DNA from: DAOTYE01 sp034434915
GTDB taxonomy: Bacteria; Chloroflexota; Dehalococcoidia; Dehalococcoidales; RBG-16-60-22
DNA length: 18,017 bases
Direction of reading: 5' to 3'
Assembly (NCBI GenBank): GCA_034434915.1
Contig: DAOTYE010000014.1
Span: 1 to 18,017, forward strand
The notes beneath the pieces were generated by a model that was not told where the DNA came from, did not search any database, and saw only the letters and a list, made by a program, of their open reading frames with translations. Position numbers and translations under genes: made by a program. Below are positions 1 to 5,509 of the stretch, in pieces (the first letter of the stretch is position 1; every line of letters begins with the position of its first letter).

Positions 1-1178
1 CGCTTCAGAGAAGAAGCAGAGCTGACGGTGGGGTCAGTGGACATGGCATCAGCACTGCGCCGGATGGCATTGCTGTCTGTAGGACCGGCAACGAGGTTGG
101 TGCCGTTCCAGGCGACACTATACATCTGGACATCCTGAATGAGCTGTTTAACACTAGTGTCCTTCAGTCTCCAGAGACCGCCAATGGTCGTGGCTGGAGT
201 AGTCACTACGTTGTCTTGGATGTCAGCCGCGACGAATGCTACGCGAAGGGAATCATCGCCGCCGAGGTACGCCGGGTCAAGTGAGATAGCGGCTTTCCTA
301 ACGACAAACTCACCCGCACCAACTACAGTGCCAGCTTTAATGGTGACAGGATAGCCGGAGAAGCCGGCGGTGGTATCCCACTTCTTCTGGTTGAAGCTCA
401 GGATATGGAATTTCATGACACCAGCAGCACCAGCGGAACCTTGGTCCGTACTGATTGCTACCGCAGTAAGGTCAGAGGTGAAGTAAGGCGAGAATGCTAT
501 GGCAGAGATGGTATCAATATCAGCCTGTGCACCGCCGAAGTAGGTGTTTAGACCTGCGCCGTTGTCCCAGTTGGCGCTCTGGACAGCATTAACCCATGTC
601 GGGACAGCGGAACCGAGGTCAAAGTAGAGCAGAACAGCGTCATCTGTATCACCGACTGCTATGGTTCCTCTACCAGCAAGAGCGATGTAGCGCTTGCTAC
701 CATCAAGGCTGGATATTGCTACATCGGTGACGACGCGCAGACCTGCAGGGGCAGCACCCACCGGGACGTTGATGTTGCTGAAGCTGGAGCCGCCGTTGGT
801 GGAAACCACAGCGACGATAGCGCCAGGGGTGGCATCAACGACGACAATGACATCTTTATTGTCCGGGGCGACTGCGACCATGTCAGCAGAGAGGATGGCA
901 GCGGGAAGAGTCACGTTGCTGAAGGTCTTGCCGCCGTTGGTGGACTTGCGCAGACGGTTAAGGGCATTATCTACTACGTAGATGGTCTGCCCGTCACTGG
1001 CGACGGCGATGTCAGTGACATCAGCACCGGTGTCAATCTTGAGGGTGACATTGGTCGGGTCATCGTATCTGGACCAGGCGAGCTCATTAGCAGAAGCCGG
1101 GAGAGCCGCCACGAGCAGGCTGACCAGGATGGCGATGACTACGCCAACGCTCCAAATTCTTGCAATTTTCGTTTTCAT
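1..1178 (-). CDS. Secreted Asp-box beta-propeller protein, probable S-layer/cell-surface protein (C-terminus beyond window)
   Basis: An open frame starts at an ATG at 1176-1178 and runs off the left edge, giving 392 visible residues. An in-frame TAA lies a few codons upstream, so this is the first possible ATG. Residues 1-30 form a signal peptide: basic MKTKIAR, a hydrophobic core, then ALPASA before NELAW. The rest is rich in Gly, Thr, Val and Asp and has two clear Asp-box (BNR) motifs, STNGGKTF at about 79-86 and STNGGSSF at about 126-133, typical of beta-propeller blades. Asp-box repeat proteins have been proposed as the S-layer protein of Dehalococcoides; I infer the same role here. A near-consensus promoter and a long structured leader suggest high, controlled expression. 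No anchor or catalytic motif is seen in the visible part. A secreted glycosidase- or sortilin-like propeller is the alternative. The secreted propeller call is firm; the S-layer role is moderate. Confidence 0.85.
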   Translation of the reverse strand, partial: MKTKIARIWSVGVVIAILVSLLVAALPASANELAWSRYDDPTNVTLKIDTGADVTDIAVASDGQTIYVVDNALNRLRKSTNGGKTFSNVTLPAAILSADMVAVAPDNKDVIVVVDATPGAIVAVVSTNGGSSFSNINVPVGAAPAGLRVVTDVAISSLDGSKRYIALAGRGTIAVGDTDDAVLLYFDLGSAVPTWVNAVQSANWDNGAGLNTYFGGAQADIDTISAIAFSPYFTSDLTAVAISTDQGSAGAAGVMKFHILSFNQKKWDTTAGFSGYPVTIKAGTVVGAGEFVVRKAAISLDPAYLGGDDSLRVAFVAADIQDNVVTTPATTIGGLWRLKDTSVKQLIQDVQMYSVAWNGTNLVAGPTDSNAIRRSADAMSTDPTVSSASSLK

Positions 1179-1191
1179 GAGTTCTTAGTTT

Positions 1192-1208
1192 TATCCTCCT
1201 TAAGGATA
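1192..1208 (-). promoter_or_regulatory. Hairpin enclosing the Shine-Dalgarno site of the surface-protein gene
   Basis: On the minus strand TATCCT pairs with AGGATA around a TAAGG loop, a perfect 6-bp stem. The SD core AAGGAGG spans the loop and the 3' arm. The gap from AGGAGG to the ATG is 16 nt, longer than the usual 5-9. The hairpin could limit ribosome access, or it could stabilise the mRNA 5' end. The pairing is seen directly; its function is inferred. Confidence 0.45.
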
Positions 1209-1221
1209 TTTGCACGTCCCC

Positions 1222-1270
1222 GAAAAAGATAGACTCACTCAATCCTCTTTTTCTGGAGACTGAGTTGAGT
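1222..1270 (-). promoter_or_regulatory. Leader region with two interleaved alternative stems
   Basis: In minus-strand order, ACTCAACTCA (1270-1261) can pair with TGAGTGAGT (1241-1233), giving 9 bp with one bulge. GAAAAAGA (1253-1246) can pair with TCTTTTTC (1229-1222), giving 8 bp. The two pairings interleave. A full pseudoknot would leave only 3 nt to cross a 9-bp stem, so mutually exclusive stems are more likely. The second stem ties up the only U-run in the leader, which recalls an attenuator or anti-terminator. I do not recognise a known riboswitch class. Confidence 0.4.
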
Positions 1271-1294
1271 TCTGTAGGCTGTTCTGGCGAGCAT

Positions 1295-1327
1295 CTAGCT
1301 CACATTTCCCTTGCGGGCTTCTGCCAT
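1295..1327 (-). CDS. 10-codon leader ORF upstream of the surface-protein gene
   Basis: Reading from the promoter, AAAGGAGGTGA, a near-perfect complement of the 16S 3' end, lies 7 nt before an ATG that opens a 10-residue ORF, MAEARKGNVS, ending in TAG. The next codon in the same frame is ATG (1292-1294), which opens a 19-codon ORF ending at 1235 inside the alternative-stem region. The SD here is better spaced than that of the main gene. It could be a regulatory leader peptide, or a ribosome-loading site that protects the mRNA. It has no run of one amino acid that would suggest classic amino-acid attenuation. A remnant of a longer small protein, broken by the TAG, is also possible. Confidence 0.35.
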   Translation of the reverse strand: MAEARKGNVS

Positions 1328-1360
1328 CCCATCACCTCCTTTATGTTGAAGTTATAATTT

Positions 1361-1388
1361 AGTATAGCACAATCTGCCAGCATGTCAA
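1361..1388 (-). promoter_or_regulatory. Strong sigma-70-type promoter of the surface-protein gene
   Basis: The minus strand has TTGACA (1388-1383), a 16-nt spacer and TATACT (1366-1361). This is a full -35 match and a five-of-six -10. Transcription should begin near 1354, giving a leader of about 175 nt before the ATG at 1178. Confidence 0.8.
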
Positions 1389-1633
1389 TACCTTCTGTAA
1401 AATTCAGGTAGTTTTTCATGTGGCATGGGAATTTCATAAAATTCCATCTATAATTATTAACGGTTATGCGGACCTTTTGTTAGGTCTTGGTAAAATGGTG
1501 GTCCTGATGGTGATATCCTGACAGCGGGGGCGCATAATAGGGCGCCGGGCGCTTCCGGATGCGGTCGCCTGCTTTCAGTTACTCAGTTACCCCCGGGACA
1601 GGCACCCTCACTGCTGAGCTGGACGCACGTAAG
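1389..1633. other. Intergenic stretch between surface-protein promoter and tRNA genes
   Basis: No coding frame is convincing in these 245 bases. Two hairpins are visible. One at 1428-1445 has arms GGAATTT and AAATTCC (7 bp, 4-nt loop). The other at 1471-1486 has arms GACCT and AGGTC (5 bp, 6-nt loop). Neither is followed by a clear T-run on either strand, so I cannot name a terminator for the tRNA transcript, although one is expected here. The segment around 1527-1555 is strikingly GC-rich with GCGCC repeats. Confidence 0.4.
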
Positions 1634-1710
1634 TGGCGCGCTTGGCGGGACTCGAACCCACGGCCTCAGCCTCCGCAGGGCTGCGCTCTATCCAATTGAG
1701 CTACAAGCGC
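1634..1710 (-). tRNA. tRNA-Arg (anticodon GCG)
   Basis: A full cloverleaf of 77 nt including CCA can be drawn. The acceptor GCGCTTG pairs with CAAGCGC. The D arm is GCTC/GAGC with GGA in the loop (A20, an arginine identity base). The anticodon stem CAGCC/GGCTG holds the loop CTGCGGA, giving anticodon GCG for CGC and CGU codons. The T arm GTGGG/CCCGC has loop TTCGAGT. The discriminator is G and CCA is encoded. Most bacteria read these codons with ACG (inosine), so GCG is notable. It is co-transcribed after tRNA-Leu, 9 nt away. Confidence 0.96.
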
Positions 1711-1719
1711 GTTTTTTAA

Positions 1720-1805
1720 TGGTGCCGAAGGGGAGATTTGAACTCCCATGTCCTTACGGACACTACGCCCTGAACGTAGCGCGTCTGCCCTTTCGCCACT
1801 TCGGC
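1720..1805 (-). tRNA. tRNA-Leu (anticodon CAG)
   Basis: This is a class II tRNA of 86 nt including CCA. The acceptor GCCGAAG pairs with CTTCGGC. The anticodon stem CTACG/CGTAG holds loop TTCAGGG, giving anticodon CAG (codon CUG). The long variable arm TGTCC/GGACA has a GTAA loop, and the T stem is GGGAG/CTCCC with TTCAAAT. The discriminator is A and CCA is encoded. The long variable arm plus A73 fits leucine. It is the first gene of a two-tRNA unit. Confidence 0.97.
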
Positions 1806-1850
1806 ATAATACGGATGAACGGGCTTACCCGGCTTTCCGCTGACAGAAAG

Positions 1851-1880
1851 ATTGTAGCATTAAAACGGGAAGCCTGTAAA
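1851..1880 (-). promoter_or_regulatory. Promoter of the tRNA-Leu/tRNA-Arg unit
   Basis: The minus strand carries TTTACA (1880-1875), an 18-nt spacer and TGCTACAAT with an extended -10 (TACAAT at 1856-1851). The predicted start lies about 40 nt before the mature tRNA-Leu 5' end, leaving a short leader for RNase P removal. Confidence 0.7.
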
Positions 1881-1896
1881 CTGGGGGGTGCTCTCC

Positions 1897-1925
1897 TTGC
1901 ACCCGTGAATTTCAGTTGCTACAAT
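1897..1925 (+). promoter_or_regulatory. Promoter of the cupredoxin lipoprotein gene
   Basis: TTGCAC at 1897-1902, a 17-nt spacer and TACAAT at 1920-1925, preceded by TG to give an extended -10 (TGCTACAAT). The start should be near 1932, about 40 nt before the ATG at 1971. It diverges from the tRNA promoter 16 nt to its left and shares the same nine-base -10 element. Confidence 0.7.
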
Positions 1926-1970
1926 GAAAATAGGGTAAGCAGTCTTTTCAGGAAGGGCAGGGGGTGGGGT

Positions 1971-2414
1971 ATGAAGCTTCCCATCTGGCGGGGCAGACTA
2001 TTCTGGCCGGCGGTTGCCTTTGCTTTGCTCATGGCGCTGGCATCATGTTCTCCGCCGCCTGCACAAGAACCCGGAAAGCCAGAACCTACCTCAGCCTATT
2101 GCCCACCCTTTGACCTCAACCCCCCTCAGACCATCACGCTCACCGCACGCCACCTGGCATTTGACCCGAGTTTTATTGAAATCCCGGCAGGCATCAGGCT
2201 CACCATTATCTTCAACAATGAAGATAGCGTGCCGCATAACTTTGCCCTGTACCGCACCCCAGCGGCAGAAGAGCCGGTTTTCATTGGGGAAGTCATCCCC
2301 GGTCCAGGCACCACCATTTACGAATTCATCACACCGGACACCGCCAGCAGGCTTTATTTCCGCTGTGATATACACCCGGAGGTGATGCCGGGGACTTTCA
2401 TGGTCCTGGGCTGA
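1971..2414 (+). CDS. Cupredoxin-domain lipoprotein
   Basis: 147 residues from ATG 1971, behind a purine-rich GGGGGTGGGG stretch. The open frame extends upstream across the tRNA-Leu gene, so the ATG just before the signal peptide is the sensible start. Residues 1-26 form a lipoprotein signal with lipobox LASC (Cys26), followed by a Pro-rich linker to about residue 45. The rest is a single cupredoxin fold. His89 in VPHNF and Cys132, His135 and Met139 in FRCDIHPEVM match the His-Cys-His-Met ligands of a type 1 (blue) copper site. It should be a lipid-anchored extracytoplasmic copper protein, acting as an electron carrier or copper binder. No redox partner lies nearby and it stands alone behind its own promoter, so its partner is unknown. 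The fold and ligands are clear; the physiological role is not. Confidence 0.85.
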   Translation: MKLPIWRGRLFWPAVAFALLMALASCSPPPAQEPGKPEPTSAYCPPFDLNPPQTITLTARHLAFDPSFIEIPAGIRLTIIFNNEDSVPHNFALYRTPAAEEPVFIGEVIPGPGTTIYEFITPDTASRLYFRCDIHPEVMPGTFMVLG

Positions 2415-2428
2415 GCACTCATATAGTG

Positions 2429-2447
2429 GCTGAGGCGTGACCTCAGC
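2429..2447. other. Hairpin after the cupredoxin gene, possible bidirectional terminator
   Basis: GCTGAGG and CCTCAGC form a perfect 7-bp stem around CGTGA, 15 nt after the lipoprotein stop and downstream of the converging universal stress gene. There is no T-run on either side, so intrinsic termination is doubtful. Confidence 0.35.
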
Positions 2448-2566
2448 ATGAGCGGAGAGGGGATAAACACTGCGCCGCGAAGATAGTCCCACTGTCAGCG
2501 GTGCTCTCTGCTTCAAAAAGGCGTTCAGAGCCGCGGTGATGCTATCTCAGTAGTTAAGCCACTCGT

Positions 2567-3055
2567 TTATTTGGCTCTACAGCCAGTGGCGGCAACCGCC
2601 AGTACCGGGACTTTAGCATGCCGGATGACCCTGTCTGCGACACTGCCGAAAGCCCAGCGCGAAACCCCGGCGCGACCGTGGGTGCTCATAACAATCAAAT
2701 CTACCTTGTTCTTATCGGCATAATCCAGTATGGCATCAGCAACCCCGCGGGCAAGTTCGGGCTGAGTGATGACAGTCTTGACCGTCAGCCCCGCTTTTTT
2801 CAAGTCAGCAGAGACTCTGGCAAGGTAGTCCTCTGCCCTCTTCCTGGTCTCCTGTCTTTCCTTGTCCCGCTGTTTCGCCATCTCTTCAACCATCTGCTGG
2901 CTGGCATATTCCCCGAATGACACGCGTGGTTCCTCAATTACATAAAGCAGGATTACTTCTGAGGTATTGCACCCGGTGGCGATGGCTTTAATGTGCTCCA
3001 GAGAGCATTCAGAAAGCTTTGAGCCGTCAAGCGGTCCCAGAATCTTCTGATACAT
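2567..3055 (-). CDS. Universal stress protein, UspA family
   Basis: 162 residues, the usual length for one Usp domain. The N-terminus MYQKILGPLDGS matches the family's first strand and PLDGS loop. The C-terminal half has the ATP-binding pattern STHG-x9-GS (in STHGRAGVSRWAFGS), followed by VADRVIRHAKVPVLAV, as in ATP-binding Usp proteins; the first Gly of the motif is Ser here, a common variant. A Lys/Glu/Arg-rich insert at about residues 57-85 is probably helical. Usp proteins are cytoplasmic dimers linked to stress survival. The start is set by AAGGAGGT 5 nt before the ATG. The gene is monocistronic, separated by about 200 nt from the pilus operon, and an inverted repeat lies upstream of it. 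The family is certain; the specific role is not. Confidence 0.93.
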   Translation of the reverse strand: MYQKILGPLDGSKLSECSLEHIKAIATGCNTSEVILLYVIEEPRVSFGEYASQQMVEEMAKQRDKERQETRKRAEDYLARVSADLKKAGLTVKTVITQPELARGVADAILDYADKNKVDLIVMSTHGRAGVSRWAFGSVADRVIRHAKVPVLAVAATGCRAK

Positions 3056-3112
3056 GCCAACCTCCTTCTGGCTAGCCTTTTCTGGCTGAGTTTCACTTTT
3101 TATAAACTCTCT

Positions 3113-3156
3113 ATTGACAATTTTAACACCGGTTCGGTGTAGCGTCTAGTGTCAAT
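3113..3156. promoter_or_regulatory. Nested inverted repeat upstream of the universal stress gene
   Basis: The outer arms ATTGACA (3113-3119) and TGTCAAT (3150-3156) are 7 bp. Inside, ACACCG (3126-3131) and CGGTGT (3135-3140) pair around GTT. The element lies 58 to 101 nt before the Usp start codon. It could be a regulator-binding site or a hairpin at the end of a transcript. I see no convincing -10/-35 pair with correct spacing in this gap. Confidence 0.4.
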
Positions 3157-3217
3157 GGTCAAGGAAAATGAGACAGGTTTAAGAAAGTAGTTACCCGGTG
3201 CTTAAAGGCTTGCCGTG

Positions 3218-3251
3218 ATGCCACGCTCAAGGTCATTATCTCACGTGGCAT
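3218..3251 (-). terminator. Stem-loop at the end of the type IV pilus operon
   Basis: ATGCCACG and CGTGGCAT form a perfect 8-bp stem around an 18-nt loop, starting 12 nt after the pilMN stop on the minus strand. No T-run follows, so it is a weak candidate for intrinsic termination. It may instead protect the transcript 3' end. Confidence 0.35.
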
Positions 3252-3262
3252 AAACTCTTGTT

Positions 3263-4735
3263 CTATTTGGTAATCATGATGGTGAATGGTATGGTTGCCA
3301 AACCGGTGCCTGCGGTTGACTCTTCATCAATGGAGGCGATGCGCACTTCAGCGTAATGTTTCAGTTTTTCCAGAGCCAGAGCATAGTCAATGATTTTACT
3401 GCGGTAGTCCGTCAATCCCAGTATGGCTATTGTTTCAGAATCGGCTTCAATTGCCCGGAGGTTCCCGTAGTGTGTCAGAAGGTCCAGCGCCGGGCGCAGT
3501 CTGAGCGCAGTGTCCACCGCAGTCCCCAGGGTCAGCTGGCGTTCATGCTGGAGGCTTTCCGCTTTGGCGAGTAGCTCGCTGATTTCTGCTTCTGTTAACA
3601 GTGCCTGGTCAGCGGCGAGGCGCGCCAGACGCAGTTCACGGTTGACCATATTCAGCTCTGTCTGTAACTGTGCGGTTTCATTGACTGCCTGATTTTTCAG
3701 GAGGAAAAGCGGCACCAGGAGCAGGGTGAGCACCAGGAAAGTGAATAGGGCGATGCGGCTCCTGCCGGCTTTCTTCGCTTTGATTGCCTCAGCGCGTCTT
3801 TTTTCGGTGAGCAGGTTGATAGCGATGTCATGGAAGCGGGCGCCCTCCTTCTGCAGAACAGCCTGGTAGGACGGTCCTCTGATTGCCGCGCCGATGGCGC
3901 TGGTGAACTGGCTGACAGGGAAGTCCGGGGGGAATATGACCGGCGGCGTGAGCGGCGCCACAGGATAAACCGTGACCTGCTTCACGAGTCCAATGGTGTT
4001 TTCATCGCTGGATAGCGAGCCAGTCAAGAAGAGCGGCGTCTCCGGAGGGAGCGGAGTGCTGGCATGAGTGATGTGATAGAAGTTCACCGTGCGCGAGAGC
4101 TCATCTGAGAGACGGTGGACGCTGTCCTCTATTGCTTCGTCTCGGGTCTTTGGCGTGACGGTGCGCAGGATGGCGGGTATGCCGTCAACAACAATGATGA
4201 TGTCAAAGCAGTCAGGCTCAAAGTTAACAATTATGGCATTCGTCTTCTGCGCCGCCCTCGCCAGCGCCAGCGGTTGCAGGTCTATGCCTGCCAGTTTTAT
4301 GCCTGCGGAGCCTGCCATTTGGGCGATGTCATCAATGAGCACGCGGGGGACGCCCAGGACAAACACCCTGATTTCATTTCCCTCAGCGCCAATCACCTGG
4401 GTGGTGAGGTAAAGCTCGTCCAGCGGAAGGGCAAACTCTTTGCGCGCCGCCCGCATTATCGCCTCAGGCAACTGCGATGGCTTCATTCTGGGCAGGTTGA
4501 TGATGCGATAGGTGAAAGAAAGGCCATTGACCGTCAGCCACACTCTGTCTGCGGGGACTTTCAGCGACTTAAATAGTGAGCTTATGGTCTCGCCCACTGC
4601 GCCGGGTTGCAGTATGTGTCCATCTTTCACCTGTCCTGCCACGAGAGGCACAGCCGCCCACTGCCGTACCTGATTGCCTTCAAGGGCGACCAGCCTGATT
4701 TCACTGGAGCTGATATTCAAAGCGACTTGCATCAT
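3263..4735 (-). CDS. pilM: PilM-PilN fusion, type IV pilus alignment protein
   Basis: 490 residues. Residues 3-290 resemble the actin-like PilM: NISSSEIRLVAL at the N-terminus, a LPxMKPSQLPEAI segment at 81-93, IIVNFEPDCFDIIIVVDGIP at about 168-187 and a C-terminal ISAIG-like end. Residues 302-490 resemble PilN: INLLTEKRR at 307-314, a membrane segment at about 328-347, a coiled coil at about 352-400, and an alpha/beta domain. PilM normally sits in the cytoplasm and binds the short N-terminus of the separate membrane protein PilN; here both are one chain. The acidic residues of the two phosphate loops (family DxGxxxxK and DIG) are Asn (N7, N171), so ATP binding is probably weak or lost. Last gene of the pilus operon, 6 nt after pilO. 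Start at AATGATG behind AGAAGG; the first or second ATG is possible. Confidence 0.88.
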   Translation of the reverse strand: MMQVALNISSSEIRLVALEGNQVRQWAAVPLVAGQVKDGHILQPGAVGETISSLFKSLKVPADRVWLTVNGLSFTYRIINLPRMKPSQLPEAIMRAARKEFALPLDELYLTTQVIGAEGNEIRVFVLGVPRVLIDDIAQMAGSAGIKLAGIDLQPLALARAAQKTNAIIVNFEPDCFDIIIVVDGIPAILRTVTPKTRDEAIEDSVHRLSDELSRTVNFYHITHASTPLPPETPLFLTGSLSSDENTIGLVKQVTVYPVAPLTPPVIFPPDFPVSQFTSAIGAAIRGPSYQAVLQKEGARFHDIAINLLTEKRRAEAIKAKKAGRSRIALFTFLVLTLLLVPLFLLKNQAVNETAQLQTELNMVNRELRLARLAADQALLTEAEISELLAKAESLQHERQLTLGTAVDTALRLRPALDLLTHYGNLRAIEADSETIAILGLTDYRSKIIDYALALEKLKHYAEVRIASIDEESTAGTGLATIPFTIMITK

Positions 4736-4741
4736 TGCCTT

Positions 4742-5290
4742 CTACTTCTTCTCTACGGGTAAGGTATAGATTACCAGCTCAAGGGTTCCTGCCAGCACGG
4801 AATTAGCCGGGTCATGACTCCGCTCAACATTCAAACTATCCACCACCAGCGATGGCATCTCCTCCTCTGCCTGCCTGATGAAATCAGTCAGGCTTTCCGG
4901 CGCCCCTTCAATCTGGAGGGAGATGCGGAAAATGCGGAAAGTCCTTTCGTCCACTTTTCTTTCTTCCCACGGGTCAGTGGTGAGCAGGGTAACTTTCATC
5001 TGACTTTCATCTGCCAGGCTGAGAATATGGTTGATATAAGTGGTGGTGTTGATTGAGCCGGGGAAGACGGCTTCTCCGGTGCTGGTGCTCAATTTACGGG
5101 CTTCTGCCAGGCGCTGTTGCAGGTCTGGCGCTGGTCTGGGGACTAACGCCAGCGCACCGGAGACATTATTTATCTGCTCTGAGATTGTCCGCTGTTTCTG
5201 GCGCTCCTGAGAGTAGGTGTAGCCGGTATAGGCATAGGCGATAATCAGACAGACTGCCAGCAACAGCGTCAGAACCCTCGTCCGTGACAC
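4742..5290 (-). CDS. pilO: PilO-like type IV pilus alignment protein
   Basis: 182 residues from a GTG at 5288-5290 that follows GGGGAG with a 7-nt gap. A longer frame from TTG 5350 (202 residues) is possible but has no SD site. A short basic N-terminus (MSRTRV) is followed by one membrane helix at about residues 6-23 and a helical region with SQERQKQRTISEQ. The C-terminal alpha/beta domain has FRISLQIEGAPESLTDFIRQ, the typical PilO pattern for its ferredoxin-like fold. PilO pairs with PilN in the membrane to link the cytoplasmic motor to the pilus. Position directly before the PilM-PilN fusion supports this. No PilP or PilQ follows, as expected where there is no outer membrane. Similarity is at family level, since PilO sequences diverge strongly. 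Confidence 0.78.
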   Translation of the reverse strand: MSRTRVLTLLLAVCLIIAYAYTGYTYSQERQKQRTISEQINNVSGALALVPRPAPDLQQRLAEARKLSTSTGEAVFPGSINTTTYINHILSLADESQMKVTLLTTDPWEERKVDERTFRIFRISLQIEGAPESLTDFIRQAEEEMPSLVVDSLNVERSHDPANSVLAGTLELVIYTLPVEKK

Positions 5291-5364
5291 GGTTCTTCTC
5301 CCCGCATATGATACTTTTACAACGATACCGCAATTACTGGGCGCATGCAATAACTATTTATGAG

Positions 5365-5478
5365 TTAAGACTGCTTTTCCCGGTAAATCCGGTAGAGCAA
5401 GAACAGGACAATCAGGTTAATGATGGCGATACAGGCAAGGAACACATTGGAAAGACCCACTGAATTAATTAATAACAT
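5365..5478 (-). CDS. 37-residue single-pass membrane protein in the pilus operon
   Basis: A short ORF begins with ATG at 5476-5478 after an excellent SD, AGAAGGAGG, with 5 nt between. It encodes MLLINSVGLSNVFLACIAII, then NLIVLFLLYRIYREKQS, ending in TAA. Residues 9-28 form one hydrophobic helix, and the tail YRIYREKQS is basic, predicting a cytoplasmic C-terminus. It lies between the repeat-bearing PilX-like gene and pilO on the same strand, and the SD is the best in the operon, which argues for real translation. I do not recognise the family. A small subunit that stabilises the inner-membrane pilus complex is a guess from location only. Confidence 0.65.
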   Translation of the reverse strand: MLLINSVGLSNVFLACIAIINLIVLFLLYRIYREKQS

Positions 5479-5509
5479 TTTTTCCTCCTTCTGCTAATCA
5501 GTGCGGTGT

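Noticed and set aside
139..1188. Several plus-strand open frames opposite the surface-protein gene
   Set aside because: They lie antisense to a continuous minus-strand frame with a signal peptide and Asp-box motifs, and have no SD sites or recognisable domains.
1222..1270. A true H-type pseudoknot
   Set aside because: The loop that would cross the 9-bp stem is only 3 nt, so simultaneous formation of both full stems is unlikely; alternative pairing is preferred.
1179..1354. A known riboswitch class (c-di-GMP, fluoride or cobalamin) in the leader
   Set aside because: Short look-alike strings occur, but none of the conserved core arrangements could be matched.
1719..1970. N-terminal extension of the cupredoxin gene
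   Set aside because: It runs through the tRNA-Leu gene and across the promoter; the ATG at 1971 precedes a proper lipoprotein signal.
2091..2516. Minus-strand frame of 141 codons opposite the cupredoxin gene
   Set aside because: No domain or SD, and it is antisense to a gene with a lipobox and complete copper ligands.
3830..4576. Plus-strand frames opposite pilMN
   Set aside because: Shadow frames of the minus-strand coding sequence, with low-complexity Arg/Ser/Ala content.
5291..5350. TTG start for pilO
   Set aside because: It has no SD, whereas the GTG at 5290 has GGGGAG at good spacing and places the membrane helix close to the N-terminus, as is usual for PilO.
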